In this document: piece by piece, positions 34,494 to 42,235 of the stretch | Numbering within the stretch: the first letter of the stretch is position 1 | How the letters are laid out: each line of letters starts with the position of its first letter | From: an uncultured bacterium | GTDB lineage: Bacteria; UBP6; UBA1177 | Assembly: GCA_905233945.1 (NCBI GenBank) | Contig: CAJOFY010000010.1 | Coordinates: 1-64,000, forward strand | DNA length: 64,000 nucleotides | Reading direction: 5' to 3' | Translations under genes and position numbers: made by a program | Notes under the pieces: generated by a model | Seen by the model: only the letters and a program-made list of their open reading frames with translations | The model's database searches: none | What the model was told of the DNA's origin: nothing

Positions 34494-36245
34494 TTAATAC
34501 TGACCGGTTCCAGCTTTTGCCGGTTTTGGAAGCCATTTGAATCCGTCGAGAAGAACTGTCGAATCGTATGAATGATCCGGGCCGTAGGTAACGGTTCCCT
34601 GTTCCCAGAGAGCAAGCCTCAAAGTGATTGTTTCACCGGGAACAACATTTCCGCGTGTCGTGAGCCATCCGGTTCCGCCAGCTTTAAATTGCGGGAGATC
34701 ATCAAAACCGGTTCCTTGAAGAAGAGTATCTCCCTGACAGTTGGATGCAAATTTTGATCCGTCATTAGGGTCGCAGACCATGAAAAGCCCGTCAGGAGCA
34801 AGGTCTACACCTACAAAATTACCATGTTCGTCTTTTGCCAGGTTTTTGTCGTAAGGATTCTGGAATTCGTCATCCGGATATTGTGTATTGTGTTTAGAAT
34901 CTAGCAATGCGATGAAAAAGTCGTTGTAGCTGCTCGAAACGCATGCTGTTCCCGGATATTCAGCAGAAAAGAAGAAGAGGTTGAATTCAAAAGCTCTTGC
35001 ATTCATAGGTGCCTTAACCTTCAGCGTAAGCATGATCGGATCCTGAACGGAAGGAATGGTTTTGCCCGCACACTGGTTTGAAAGTTCTTCAGTAATTGCA
35101 GTTCCGCCGCATGAAGGCGACTTTGGGATAACGCAGTTCGGCATCATATTGATCCAATCTTCGGGAACCCGGCTTGAGGTTTTCATATCACCCATTTTAA
35201 TTGTTGCGTAAGACGCATTTTGGGTCGGATTATCCCATGGACCTGTTGAAAGAATCGCTATTTTCGAGCCTTCCATCGGAGTGATATTGTTCCCGAATTT
35301 TGGTTCTGCGGCAAAAGTTTTGTATTTGTCGTCATACATCGGCATCGATAAGCTTGCCCTGTCACTTTTTGACGAAGTGCAGTCGCCGCCGATGCCGAAC
35401 AGACTTCCCTCGTCGCAGTCTTCACCGTTGTCTGCGATATTTTCAGACACAGGCTCTCCGGCAAGAGAAAGTGTTGCCGAGATAAGCGAGTTGCCGCAGA
35501 TTCCCATCGCATGTGCAAGTTTTACAGCGTTTCCTTCGTAGTCACCTACAGCAAGCGCGCCGTCTTCGCCGTCACATGAAGTCGGCTCGTCTATTTTGCC
35601 GTTGCAGTTGTTGTCGATTTCATCGCCGATCATTTCGTAAGCACCGGGATATACTGTGGCAGGGTCGAAGCCGGGGCAGTCCGATTCAACTTCGCAGCAG
35701 TCGTTGCATGAGCCGAATCCGTCGCCGTCGTAATCAACGCCGTTATCTTTTATTCCGTCGCAGTCATCGTCAATGTCGTTGCCGCAAAGTTCACCGATTT
35801 CAGGAACCGGTTCGTATCCGCCTGTGCATTTTCCCCATGTCCCGTCTTCCTGACATGTTCTTTTTGCAGCTTTGCACGGTCCGACGCCTTCTGTGCCTTC
35901 CGGGCCCTGGTAGTCGCAGAACTGGGTGTTGCCGGGATCGCATTTTCCTGTTATCGGTCCCTGGTCGTCGTGGTTTACCGGCTCGCTGCTGTCATCATCG
36001 CTTGTTTCAGAGTTTCCGCCGTTTTCTCCGTTTCCGCCGTTACCGCCGTTGCCGCCGTTATTTGATTCGGATGTGCATATTTTTTTCTCAGCATCGCAGG
36101 TATAGCCTATCGGGCAGTCAAAATTCGAGGAACAAGCCTGTCCGCCGCCGTTTCCGCCTTCATTTTCATCTTCATCGCCTCCGCATGAGACGAAACAAAG
36201 TGTCAAAAGTGCAAGAACTGAAAAAAATTGAAAAAATTTCATCAT
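34494..36245 (-). CDS. MopE-type/choice-of-anchor L-like lipoprotein 2
   Basis: This 583-residue paralogue of the downstream protein has the same domain order: lipobox FVSC21, Cys module (CSSNFDCPIGYTCDAEKKIC), NGGNGGNGG linker, GPCKAAKRTCQEDGTWGKC, NDIDDDCDGIKDNG plus a second Asp-rich block (DYDGDGFGSCNDCC and DEIDNNCNGKID), and the choice-of-anchor L-like C-terminus. The two copies are tandem with a promoter between them. GGAGG precedes two adjacent ATG codons; I take the first. Confidence 0.85.
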   Translation of the reverse strand: MMKFFQFFSVLALLTLCFVSCGGDEDENEGGNGGGQACSSNFDCPIGYTCDAEKKICTSESNNGGNGGNGGNGENGGNSETSDDDSSEPVNHDDQGPITGKCDPGNTQFCDYQGPEGTEGVGPCKAAKRTCQEDGTWGKCTGGYEPVPEIGELCGNDIDDDCDGIKDNGVDYDGDGFGSCNDCCEVESDCPGFDPATVYPGAYEMIGDEIDNNCNGKIDEPTSCDGEDGALAVGDYEGNAVKLAHAMGICGNSLISATLSLAGEPVSENIADNGEDCDEGSLFGIGGDCTSSKSDRASLSMPMYDDKYKTFAAEPKFGNNITPMEGSKIAILSTGPWDNPTQNASYATIKMGDMKTSSRVPEDWINMMPNCVIPKSPSCGGTAITEELSNQCAGKTIPSVQDPIMLTLKVKAPMNARAFEFNLFFFSAEYPGTACVSSSYNDFFIALLDSKHNTQYPDDEFQNPYDKNLAKDEHGNFVGVDLAPDGLFMVCDPNDGSKFASNCQGDTLLQGTGFDDLPQFKAGGTGWLTTRGNVVPGETITLRLALWEQGTVTYGPDHSYDSTVLLDGFKWLPKPAKAGTGQY

Positions 36246-36350
36246 GAGAACCTCCAAAAATCAAAACACAAACACAAAATTATTGTCAAAATCATGAAAA
36301 AATCAAGACGGATTATCGGGATTATCGTTATTATCGATTCGCCGCCCTGT

Positions 36351-36413
36351 GTCGGTATAACGATTCGCGCCGTCGGTATAACGTTATAACGGTATCACGG
36401 TATAACGATCCTG
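36351..36413 (+). repeat. GGTATAACG short repeats
   Basis: The 9-mer GGTATAACG occurs three times, with a near copy GGTATCACG, in about 60 bases between divergently transcribed genes. Spacing is irregular, so it is not a CRISPR array. Confidence 0.6.
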
Positions 36414-36451
36414 ATTTTCGGCGCGTCGACAAGAACGGGATGAAATGAAAA

Positions 36452-36487
36452 TTGGCAGTGAAAACAAAAACGTGCTATATTGTGCCG
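36452..36487 (+). promoter_or_regulatory. Predicted promoter of GDP-fucose synthase
   Basis: TTGGCA (36452-36457), 18-bp spacer, TATATT (36476-36481), then GTGCCG. Confidence 0.45.
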
Positions 36488-36510
36488 TTTTTCTGTTTTG
36501 GGAGTGTACT

Positions 36511-37482
36511 ATGGAAAAAAATTCTTTGATTTTTGTCGCAGGTCACAAAGGACTTGTCGGAAGCGCGCTTATGCGTGAACTCCGGTCAAAAGGCTATACC
36601 AATCTGATTTTTAAAAGTTCAGCCGAGCTTGATCTCAGGAATCAGGCCGAAACGGAGCATTTTTTCGCAGAAACCAGGCCTGAATATGTTTTTCTTGCGG
36701 CTGCACGGGTCGGCGGGATCGGTGCAAACAATGTCCACCGCGCAGAAATGATCTACAACAACCTTATGATCGAGTCGAATGTGATTCACAACTCGTGGAA
36801 ATACGGCGTGAAAAAGCTCCTTTTCCTCGGTTCAAGCTGCATTTTCCCGAAATTTGCGCCGCAGCCGATGAAAGAGGATTTTCTTCTCACGAGCGAGCTT
36901 GAGTACACTAACGAGCCTTACGCAATTGCCAAAATCGCCGGCCTCAAACTCTGCGAGTCATACAATATTCAGTACGGAACCAATTTCATTTCGGTCATGC
37001 CGACCAATCTTTACGGCGAAAACGACACCTTTGACATTGAAAACGGCCATGTCCTGCCGACGATGATAAGAAAATTCCATGAGGCAAAGGTGAACGGGCG
37101 CGATTTCGTGGAACTCTGGGGCACAGGAAAACCGAAAAGAGAGTTCCTTTACAGCGGCGATCTTGCAGAAGCTCTGGTCATGCTCATGGAAAATGTCTCG
37201 TTCTCCGATCTGAACAAAGGAATGAGCGAAATCCGCAACACTCACATAAACATCGGAACAGGAACGGATCTTACGATTTACGAGCTTGCTTTCATCATCA
37301 AGGATATTGTCGGCTACGACGGCGACATCGTCTGGGATACATCAAAGCCGGACGGAACGCCGAGGAAGCTGCTTGACATTTCGAAAATCAAAAGTTTCGG
37401 CTGGAAACCGCGCACAAATCTCACTGACGGAATCGAGAAAGTTTACCGCTGGTACGTCAGAAACAACGCCAGCCAGGAGTAA
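36511..37482 (+). CDS. fcl: GDP-L-fucose synthase
   Basis: It converts GDP-4-keto-6-deoxymannose to GDP-L-fucose (epimerase-reductase, NADPH-dependent). The 323 residues show the Rossmann motif GHKGLVGSAL, the catalytic region SSCIFPK, the YAIAK Tyr-Lys pair, and VMPTNLYGENDTFD. The start at 36511 follows GGGAG. The GDP-mannose dehydratase partner is not in the window. It suggests fucose or a relative in surface polysaccharide. Confidence 0.94.
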   Translation: MEKNSLIFVAGHKGLVGSALMRELRSKGYTNLIFKSSAELDLRNQAETEHFFAETRPEYVFLAAARVGGIGANNVHRAEMIYNNLMIESNVIHNSWKYGVKKLLFLGSSCIFPKFAPQPMKEDFLLTSELEYTNEPYAIAKIAGLKLCESYNIQYGTNFISVMPTNLYGENDTFDIENGHVLPTMIRKFHEAKVNGRDFVELWGTGKPKREFLYSGDLAEALVMLMENVSFSDLNKGMSEIRNTHINIGTGTDLTIYELAFIIKDIVGYDGDIVWDTSKPDGTPRKLLDISKIKSFGWKPRTNLTDGIEKVYRWYVRNNASQE

Positions 37483-37487
37483 TTTCA

Positions 37488-38393
37488 ATGCTTCTCTATG
37501 CAGACAAACTCTTTTCGAAAGAGTGGTTTAAAAGCCTTTATCTGATAATTCAGGGTGCGCTTGTAGCCGCTTTCGGATACAATTTTTTCCTCATTCCGCA
37601 CAAAATCATCCCGGGCGGGCTCATGGGACTCAGCAGCGTTTTCTATCACTTGGTCGGAATTCCGGTCGGTCTTCTCACGATAATCCTCAACATTCCGCTC
37701 ATTCTCCTCGGAATGAAAATCCTCGGAAACCGTTTCGGCTACAAAACGATCCTAGGAATGACGTTGCTTTCTGTTTTCAACGACACGATGAACTATTTCT
37801 GGCACGATGTGAAGCTGACGGACGACATATTTTTGAGCGGAATAATCGGCGGAACCCTTGTCGGAGCAGGGGTCGCCTCAATTTTTAAGGCGAAGGCGAC
37901 AACAGGCGGAACTGACATCATTGCCCAGCTTTTCCACGTCAAATTCAAGTTCTCGACCGGGAAAGTCGTCCTTTTCACAAATATAATCTTCCTTTCGCTC
38001 GGAGCTTTTTCGATTCACATGAAAGACCCGAAAACGACGGAATTTTTCAAAATGATTGTTTATGCGATTGTCACGCAGTTCACAACGGCGAAAGTGATGG
38101 ATGTCATCCTTGAAGGAACTTCGTATTATAAAGGAATTTTCATCATTTCAAACAAGTACGACGAGGTCAAGGAAAAGCTTCTCACCCAGATGCGGCGCGG
38201 CGGAACGATGATCCACGGGCAGGGGATGTTCAAAGACGACGAGCGCAAAATAATCTTCACTGCGGTAAGCAGACGCGAATCGGCTTTTCTCAAGGAATAC
38301 ATCAAATCAATAGATCCTCAGGCTTTCATCATCATTTTCCAGACAAACGAGATTTACGGTCAGGGATTCCTGCCGGTCAAGGATATTGAATAA
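37488..38393 (+). CDS. YitT family membrane protein (DUF161/DUF2179)
   Basis: The 301-residue protein has five or so N-terminal membrane helices with the family signature KATTGGTDIIAQL. The C-terminal soluble DUF2179 domain (RRGGTMIHGQGMFKDDER) follows. AGGAG precedes the start five bases after the fucose synthase stop, so they share a transcript. Transport substrate is not known for most members. Confidence 0.88.
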   Translation: MLLYADKLFSKEWFKSLYLIIQGALVAAFGYNFFLIPHKIIPGGLMGLSSVFYHLVGIPVGLLTIILNIPLILLGMKILGNRFGYKTILGMTLLSVFNDTMNYFWHDVKLTDDIFLSGIIGGTLVGAGVASIFKAKATTGGTDIIAQLFHVKFKFSTGKVVLFTNIIFLSLGAFSIHMKDPKTTEFFKMIVYAIVTQFTTAKVMDVILEGTSYYKGIFIISNKYDEVKEKLLTQMRRGGTMIHGQGMFKDDERKIIFTAVSRRESAFLKEYIKSIDPQAFIIIFQTNEIYGQGFLPVKDIE

Positions 38394-38413
38394 TTTCGCG
38401 CCGCGTAATGGTG

Positions 38414-38470
38414 TCGAAATCTCGAAGTATCGATGAAATATCGAAGTCTCGAAATATCGAAATTTCGATA
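38414..38470 (+). repeat. TCGAAAT/ATCGAAGT short repeats
   Basis: About 57 bases consist of degenerate copies of (A)TCGAA(A/G)T with occasional ATCGAT. They lie between convergent genes, immediately before the patatin stop, and could form small hairpins. Confidence 0.6.
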
Positions 38471-38474
38471 AGGC

Positions 38475-39326
38475 TTAGCGGCGCAGAAAATCTTTTATTT
38501 TGTCGAGATTTTTTTCAGCAGTTGCTCTTCCTTCCTGATAGACGCGTTCAAGTTCGTCAACATTTTTTTCGGTCCTGCTGATTCCGAGCGGTTTTTCGGG
38601 GCAGATGATGAACGCTGCTCCCGCTTTTTCCCTCGAAAAAATGTATTTGCGCTGTTCGTTGTATTTTTCGTGGCGCACGGCTACGGCTTCAATGAGTTTC
38701 GGATGTCTGCGGAGAAGGAACTTCATCAGCGGAAAGAAGCTGACAGGCTGTTTTGTGAAATCGCGTGGCTGGGTGAGGACCACGACATTTTTTTTGTAGC
38801 CGATGCTTTCAAAGTATTCGATCGGGACAGAGTCGGCAATACCGCCGTCGAGGAGAAGTCTTCCGTCGATTTCTACCGGTTTTGAAACACCAGGCATCGA
38901 AGCCGAAGCGCGGATCCAGTCCATTCCTTCCCTTGAGTTCGGAATTTTTTTGTAGAGCGGCTCTCCTGTTTCGGCATTGGTTGTTCCGACATAGAATTCC
39001 ATCGGGTCATTGTCAAATGTCTCATAATCGAAAGGATCAAGCTGATTAGGAAGGACATTGTAGCAGAAATCGGCGTTGTAGAGATCTCCGGATGTGAAAA
39101 GTGAATAAAAACTGCAGTAGCGTCTGTCGTGGGCATATTTTATGTTGTAGCGGATCGCGCGGCCTGCCTGTTTCGACTTGAAATTGCAGCCGAAAGTCGC
39201 ACCGGCAGAGACACCTATCATTCCGTCGAAAGTGATTCCGTTTTCCAAGAACACATCGAGCACGCCGGTCGTGAACATCCCGCGCATTGCGCCGCCTTCA
39301 AGTATCAAGCCTTTTTTTTCAGCCAT
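38475..39326 (-). CDS. Patatin-like phospholipase (YjjU/RssA-like)
   Basis: This 283-residue Ser-Asp dyad lipid acyl hydrolase has the oxyanion loop GGAMRGMF, nucleophile motif GVSAG and Asp motif DGGIADS. No signal peptide, so it is probably cytosolic. The domain order and C-terminus (REKAGAAFIICPEKPLGISR) match the COG4667 group. Confidence 0.9.
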   Translation of the reverse strand: MAEKKGLILEGGAMRGMFTTGVLDVFLENGITFDGMIGVSAGATFGCNFKSKQAGRAIRYNIKYAHDRRYCSFYSLFTSGDLYNADFCYNVLPNQLDPFDYETFDNDPMEFYVGTTNAETGEPLYKKIPNSREGMDWIRASASMPGVSKPVEIDGRLLLDGGIADSVPIEYFESIGYKKNVVVLTQPRDFTKQPVSFFPLMKFLLRRHPKLIEAVAVRHEKYNEQRKYIFSREKAGAAFIICPEKPLGISRTEKNVDELERVYQEGRATAEKNLDKIKDFLRR

Positions 39327-39349
39327 AATTTTCTCCGAAAAAATATTTT

Positions 39350-39907
39350 TTAAATTGCTGCCAGAAATTCTTCAGTCTGCTTCCTTAAAATTGCGGTGTC
39401 TTCGTCACTCAAAGTCAGAACGTCGCTCTGAAAAGCCGCAGCATCTGCTGAAAAACCGTTCCCTTCGCCGCAGACAACTTCCATGCGGATAAAATCGAGA
39501 AGTTTTTTGAGGTCCGCACGGACATTTTTGGTCGCATTTTTGCCGCCGACTCCGCAGAAAGTGACTTTTTTGCCCGCAACTGCCGTTCCGCTTGAAAAAT
39601 CGCCGGGAACAAGCGGGCGCGAAAACCAGTCTAGCAGGTTTTTGAGCACACCCGGAATTGCGAAGTTGTATTCCGGCGTGAAGATCCAGAGCGCGTCAGC
39701 CGCCTGAACTTCAGCGCGGACACGGCTCACAGCCGCCGGAAGAGCTGCCTCGACATCCTGATTCATAAAGGGAACATCGCTGTAATTAAGCGTTTTGATT
39801 TCGACATCACCGGTTTCCGCGAGTATTTCGGCGCATTTCGCGGCAAGCTGCCTGTTGAACGATTTCTTTCTCAAAGAACCGATGATAAAAAGAATTTTTT
39901 TGCTCAT
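39350..39907 (-). CDS. NAD(P)H-dependent FMN reductase (ChrR/YieF-like)
   Basis: The 185-residue flavodoxin-like protein has the FMN phosphate loop GSLRKKSFNRQL and the family block FTPEYNFAIPGVLKNLLDW. It likely reduces quinones, chromate or azo compounds as a two-electron reductase. GGAGAG precedes the start. Chromate-transporter halves lie 19 kb away but are not linked. Confidence 0.9.
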   Translation of the reverse strand: MSKKILFIIGSLRKKSFNRQLAAKCAEILAETGDVEIKTLNYSDVPFMNQDVEAALPAAVSRVRAEVQAADALWIFTPEYNFAIPGVLKNLLDWFSRPLVPGDFSSGTAVAGKKVTFCGVGGKNATKNVRADLKKLLDFIRMEVVCGEGNGFSADAAAFQSDVLTLSDEDTAILRKQTEEFLAAI

Positions 39908-39940
39908 TTTTCTCTCCTTTCTTGGTTGTCAAAAATCCGA

Positions 39941-40026
39941 GGTATTATACACAAAAATCAGGAAAATTAGTTTTTCTGTATATAAAATCGCTTTTTTTAT
40001 GCAGATAAGGTCATTTATGTGCAGAT
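39941..40026 (-). promoter_or_regulatory. Duplicated intergenic promoter/hairpin unit, copy 1
   Basis: The minus-strand -10 TATAAT (39949-39944) follows TTTTTGTG and precedes ACCTCGG. The adjoining segment includes CTGTATA and TATGCAG imperfect arms. About 85 bases match 40951-41037. Confidence 0.45.
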
Positions 40027-40028
40027 TC

Positions 40029-40319
40029 TTAATCTGAAATTATGCGTGAATGAGTTTCGTATTTGATTTGGTGTTGATCGCAGAAAGCCGAGACCCCGCA
40101 TAATTCAAGATGTTCTCCGAATTTTTCTATTATCATTTCGGATAAACTCTCGCTTAATCCGTTTGCCTGAAGAACATCCATCAATTTTTTGCGGTTTGTA
40201 TGATCAAAAATATAGGTAAATTCGTAGTCGGCACCGCCGAAAACCTCAACATTGTAATCCACGCAGGATATTGAAAGAGTTGTTTCGGAATCTTTTACAA
40301 TAGCCTTTCCTAATGACAT
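40029..40319 (-). CDS. Small hypothetical protein
   Basis: This 96-residue soluble protein is not recognised. It has an N-terminal strand-rich half (VDYNVEVFGGADYEFTYIF) and a helical half, with two or three Cys. GGAG-like sequence precedes the ATG 12 bases after the HD-protein stop, so it is probably its downstream partner. Confidence 0.7.
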   Translation of the reverse strand: MSLGKAIVKDSETTLSISCVDYNVEVFGGADYEFTYIFDHTNRKKLMDVLQANGLSESLSEMIIEKFGEHLELCGVSAFCDQHQIKYETHSRIISD

Positions 40320-40331
40320 TGTTCCTCCGTT

Positions 40332-40925
40332 TTAACTGATTTTTTTAGCTGTTTCGAGCAGACTGCCGATCTGATAGCCGAGCAGCCATGCCGCGTTAGT
40401 GTACTCAGGAATTTCTTTTAAAACATTCAGCAGTTTCGGATAATAAGTTTCAGTTTCTTCAATGTACTGGCGTATTTTTTCCGGTGAAAAACCTGTCGCC
40501 ATACCGCTCACATTGTTGCATCTGTCAACGCATTTCACGAAACAGGCCTTGGGATTTTTTGCAATAGCATCGTAATATTCGTTTTCGGAGAAGCCGTTTT
40601 TCGGTTTTGTTACCAGACGCACGATTTCCTGTGCTTCACGGCATACCGGAAGATTTTCAGGCAGCACTCCGCAGTCTTCCGCCACATCGTGCAGAAGAAC
40701 TGCCGCAATCAGAACATCATCGTTCATTCCCATCGCCAGAACGTGACTCGCCATCGTCATCGGGTGAGTGATGTAGGGGATTCCAAGTTCTTTCGGCTTT
40801 CTTAACTGTCCTTCATGCTTTTCTTCGGCAAATTCCAAAGCACGCAGACTTTCAGGAAATTCACTGTTATTCAGTCTGCTTTTCAGAAAACAATCGAGTG
40901 AGTTTTGAGATTCTTTAAAAATCAT
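40332..40925 (-). CDS. Small HD hydrolase resembling (p)ppGpp hydrolase domain
   Basis: The 197-residue protein matches the N-terminal HD domain of RelA/SpoT: RKPKELGIPYITHP, then LLHDVAEDCG and the VKCVDRCNNV block (KxxDRxxN-like). No synthetase or regulatory domain follows. It could be a small alarmone hydrolase (MESH1/SAH type) or a nucleotide phosphohydrolase. GGAG lies before the ATG at 40925; a start 12 codons upstream is rejected. Confidence 0.8.
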   Translation of the reverse strand: MIFKESQNSLDCFLKSRLNNSEFPESLRALEFAEEKHEGQLRKPKELGIPYITHPMTMASHVLAMGMNDDVLIAAVLLHDVAEDCGVLPENLPVCREAQEIVRLVTKPKNGFSENEYYDAIAKNPKACFVKCVDRCNNVSGMATGFSPEKIRQYIEETETYYPKLLNVLKEIPEYTNAAWLLGYQIGSLLETAKKIS

Positions 40926-40950
40926 TTTTTTCTCCGTCACAAAAATCAAG

Positions 40951-41081
40951 GCATTATACACAAAATTCAGAAAAATTAGTTTTTCTGCATATAAATTCAG
41001 TTTTTTTATGCAGAAAAGGTCAATTATGTGCAGAAAAAGTCAAGTATCTGCATATTTTTTTGTGATTTATATGCAGATACT
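40951..41081 (-). other. Promoter plus two perfect TGCATA hairpins
   Basis: On the minus strand, TATAAT (40958-40953) follows TTTTGTG. Upstream are two inverted repeats. TTTTCTGCATA (40981-40991) pairs with TATGCAGAAAA (41007-41017), and AGTATCTGCATA (41043-41054) pairs with TATGCAGATACT (41070-41081). The second touches the stop of the upstream gene and, read on the minus strand, is followed by TTGACTTTTT, so it may terminate that transcript. Confidence 0.55.
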
Positions 41082-41425
41082 CAGCGTTTCACGCAATGGA
41101 CTGAGCTCGCATCCGGCCTGGATTCGCCGTTTTCTCCGGGGTATGAGAAACATGTGACCCACGATTTTCCGCCGTTATACGGCATATACGACCAGAAAAG
41201 CGGCGGAGTTATGAATTTGCCGCTGAAACCGTTTTTGCCAATGTTTTCAAGGACATTTTTGCTCGGAAGTTTAAAATCGAAATAGCGGCAGTTCTCAAAA
41301 TCTTTGCAGTTTTCCTCATTGATCCATGCCATTTCGGGAGCCGGAAGAAAACGCGAGAAATCGCTGTCACTTTCAGCTGAAAGAGCCGATGAAACAAAAA
41401 TGAATGTAAAAACGATGAGGTTCAT
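41081..41425 (-). CDS. Small secreted hypothetical protein
   Basis: This 114-residue protein has a signal peptide (MNLIVFTFIFVSSALSA) with a likely signal peptidase I site before ESD. The mature part has four Cys (NCKDFENC, TCF, HCVKR) suggesting disulfides. No family recognised. It ends in the large hairpin described below it. Confidence 0.65.
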   Translation of the reverse strand: MNLIVFTFIFVSSALSAESDSDFSRFLPAPEMAWINEENCKDFENCRYFDFKLPSKNVLENIGKNGFSGKFITPPLFWSYMPYNGGKSWVTCFSYPGENGESRPDASSVHCVKR

Positions 41426-41438
41426 GGGTTGTCTCGGT

Positions 41439-41843
41439 TTAAATAGTCTCGTTCAAATCGGGATATTTTGCGGAAATGTTCTTTTCCAGTTCGACAAACT
41501 GGGGAATGTATTCTTCAATTATGCGCTGAACCAGCCGGTATGCCGCGTTTTTATCGTAGACATGGGCGAGATTGTTCCTTTCGGAGAGCATTGAAAGCCA
41601 TACCTGCTCGTCAATGAAGGAATAGCATTTGTAGGCTTCTTTGATTATATCGCGGGGGCTTCCGCTTTGTGCCGCCGCAATGCCTTCGTATGTGAGAAGT
41701 TCTTTTAAAACTTTCCATGCGAGTTCGAATTGAATGAAAAATTTGTCGATTATTCCGCCGATAATGAATTCGTTTTTGATGTCCTGAGCATCAGCCTGGA
41801 CAAGCACCGAAAGATTGCTTTTGTAGTTATCGAACTTCTTCAT
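41439..41843 (-). CDS. HEPN-type (HI0074 family) partner of nucleotidyltransferase
   Basis: The 134-residue all-helical protein belongs to the nucleotidyltransferase substrate-binding (HI0074) group, with the HEPN-like motif RNNLAHVYD. In HEPN-MNT systems the HEPN protein is an RNase toxin silenced by AMPylation from its partner. It overlaps the MNT gene by 17 bases. Confidence 0.85.
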   Translation of the reverse strand: MKKFDNYKSNLSVLVQADAQDIKNEFIIGGIIDKFFIQFELAWKVLKELLTYEGIAAAQSGSPRDIIKEAYKCYSFIDEQVWLSMLSERNNLAHVYDKNAAYRLVQRIIEEYIPQFVELEKNISAKYPDLNETI

Positions 41844-42135
41844 AAAGCGTCACTCCCTCGTTTTTTATTATTTCCGCCAGTTCGGTATTTGAATTCTGGT
41901 TCAGATCCAACACATCGTATTGCAGCAAAGTCGATGTTTCTTCCTCGACAAGCAGCCTGAACATGTCGATGTCGCCGCCTTCCGCAGCCAGATCGATGTC
42001 GCTCGCTCTGCCGAAATCACCTCTTGCACGTGAACCGAAAAGAACGACTTTTTCAACGCCGCAGCGTTTCGCAAGTTCCGCGATTTCTTCGGTAACTTTT
42101 GCTTTTATGCCGGTGTCTTTTTCAGAAATTGCCAT
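41827..42135 (-). CDS. Minimal nucleotidyltransferase (MNT antitoxin)
   Basis: This 102-residue nucleotidyltransferase has the active-site motif GSRARGDFGRASDIDLA (GSxRxG plus DxD). It pairs with the overlapping HEPN gene as a toxin-antitoxin module. The start at 42135 follows GAGGG; a TTG at 42156 is too close to the predicted transcription start. Confidence 0.87.
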   Translation of the reverse strand: MAISEKDTGIKAKVTEEIAELAKRCGVEKVVLFGSRARGDFGRASDIDLAAEGGDIDMFRLLVEEETSTLLQYDVLDLNQNSNTELAEIIKNEGVTLYEEVR

Positions 42136-42160
42136 GAGTTTTATACCCTCAGTCAAAAAA

Positions 42161-42196
42161 CGACGGAATTATAACAGAGGTTTAAAATGCGGTCAA
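42161..42196 (-). promoter_or_regulatory. Predicted promoter of HEPN-MNT pair
   Basis: Minus strand: TTGACC (42196-42191), 17-bp spacer, TATAAT (42173-42168), then TCCGTCG. Confidence 0.55.
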
Positions 42197-42235
42197 GCGG
42201 GTAAATTTGCATGATATTCCTTTAAATTTAGCTGT

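Noticed and set aside
35513-36247. 244-codon plus-strand frame
   Set aside because: Arg/Ser-rich shadow of the Asp/Gly/Cys-rich lipoprotein on the other strand.
36351-36413. Possible CRISPR-like array
   Set aside because: Repeat units are only 9 bases with irregular short gaps and no cas genes nearby.
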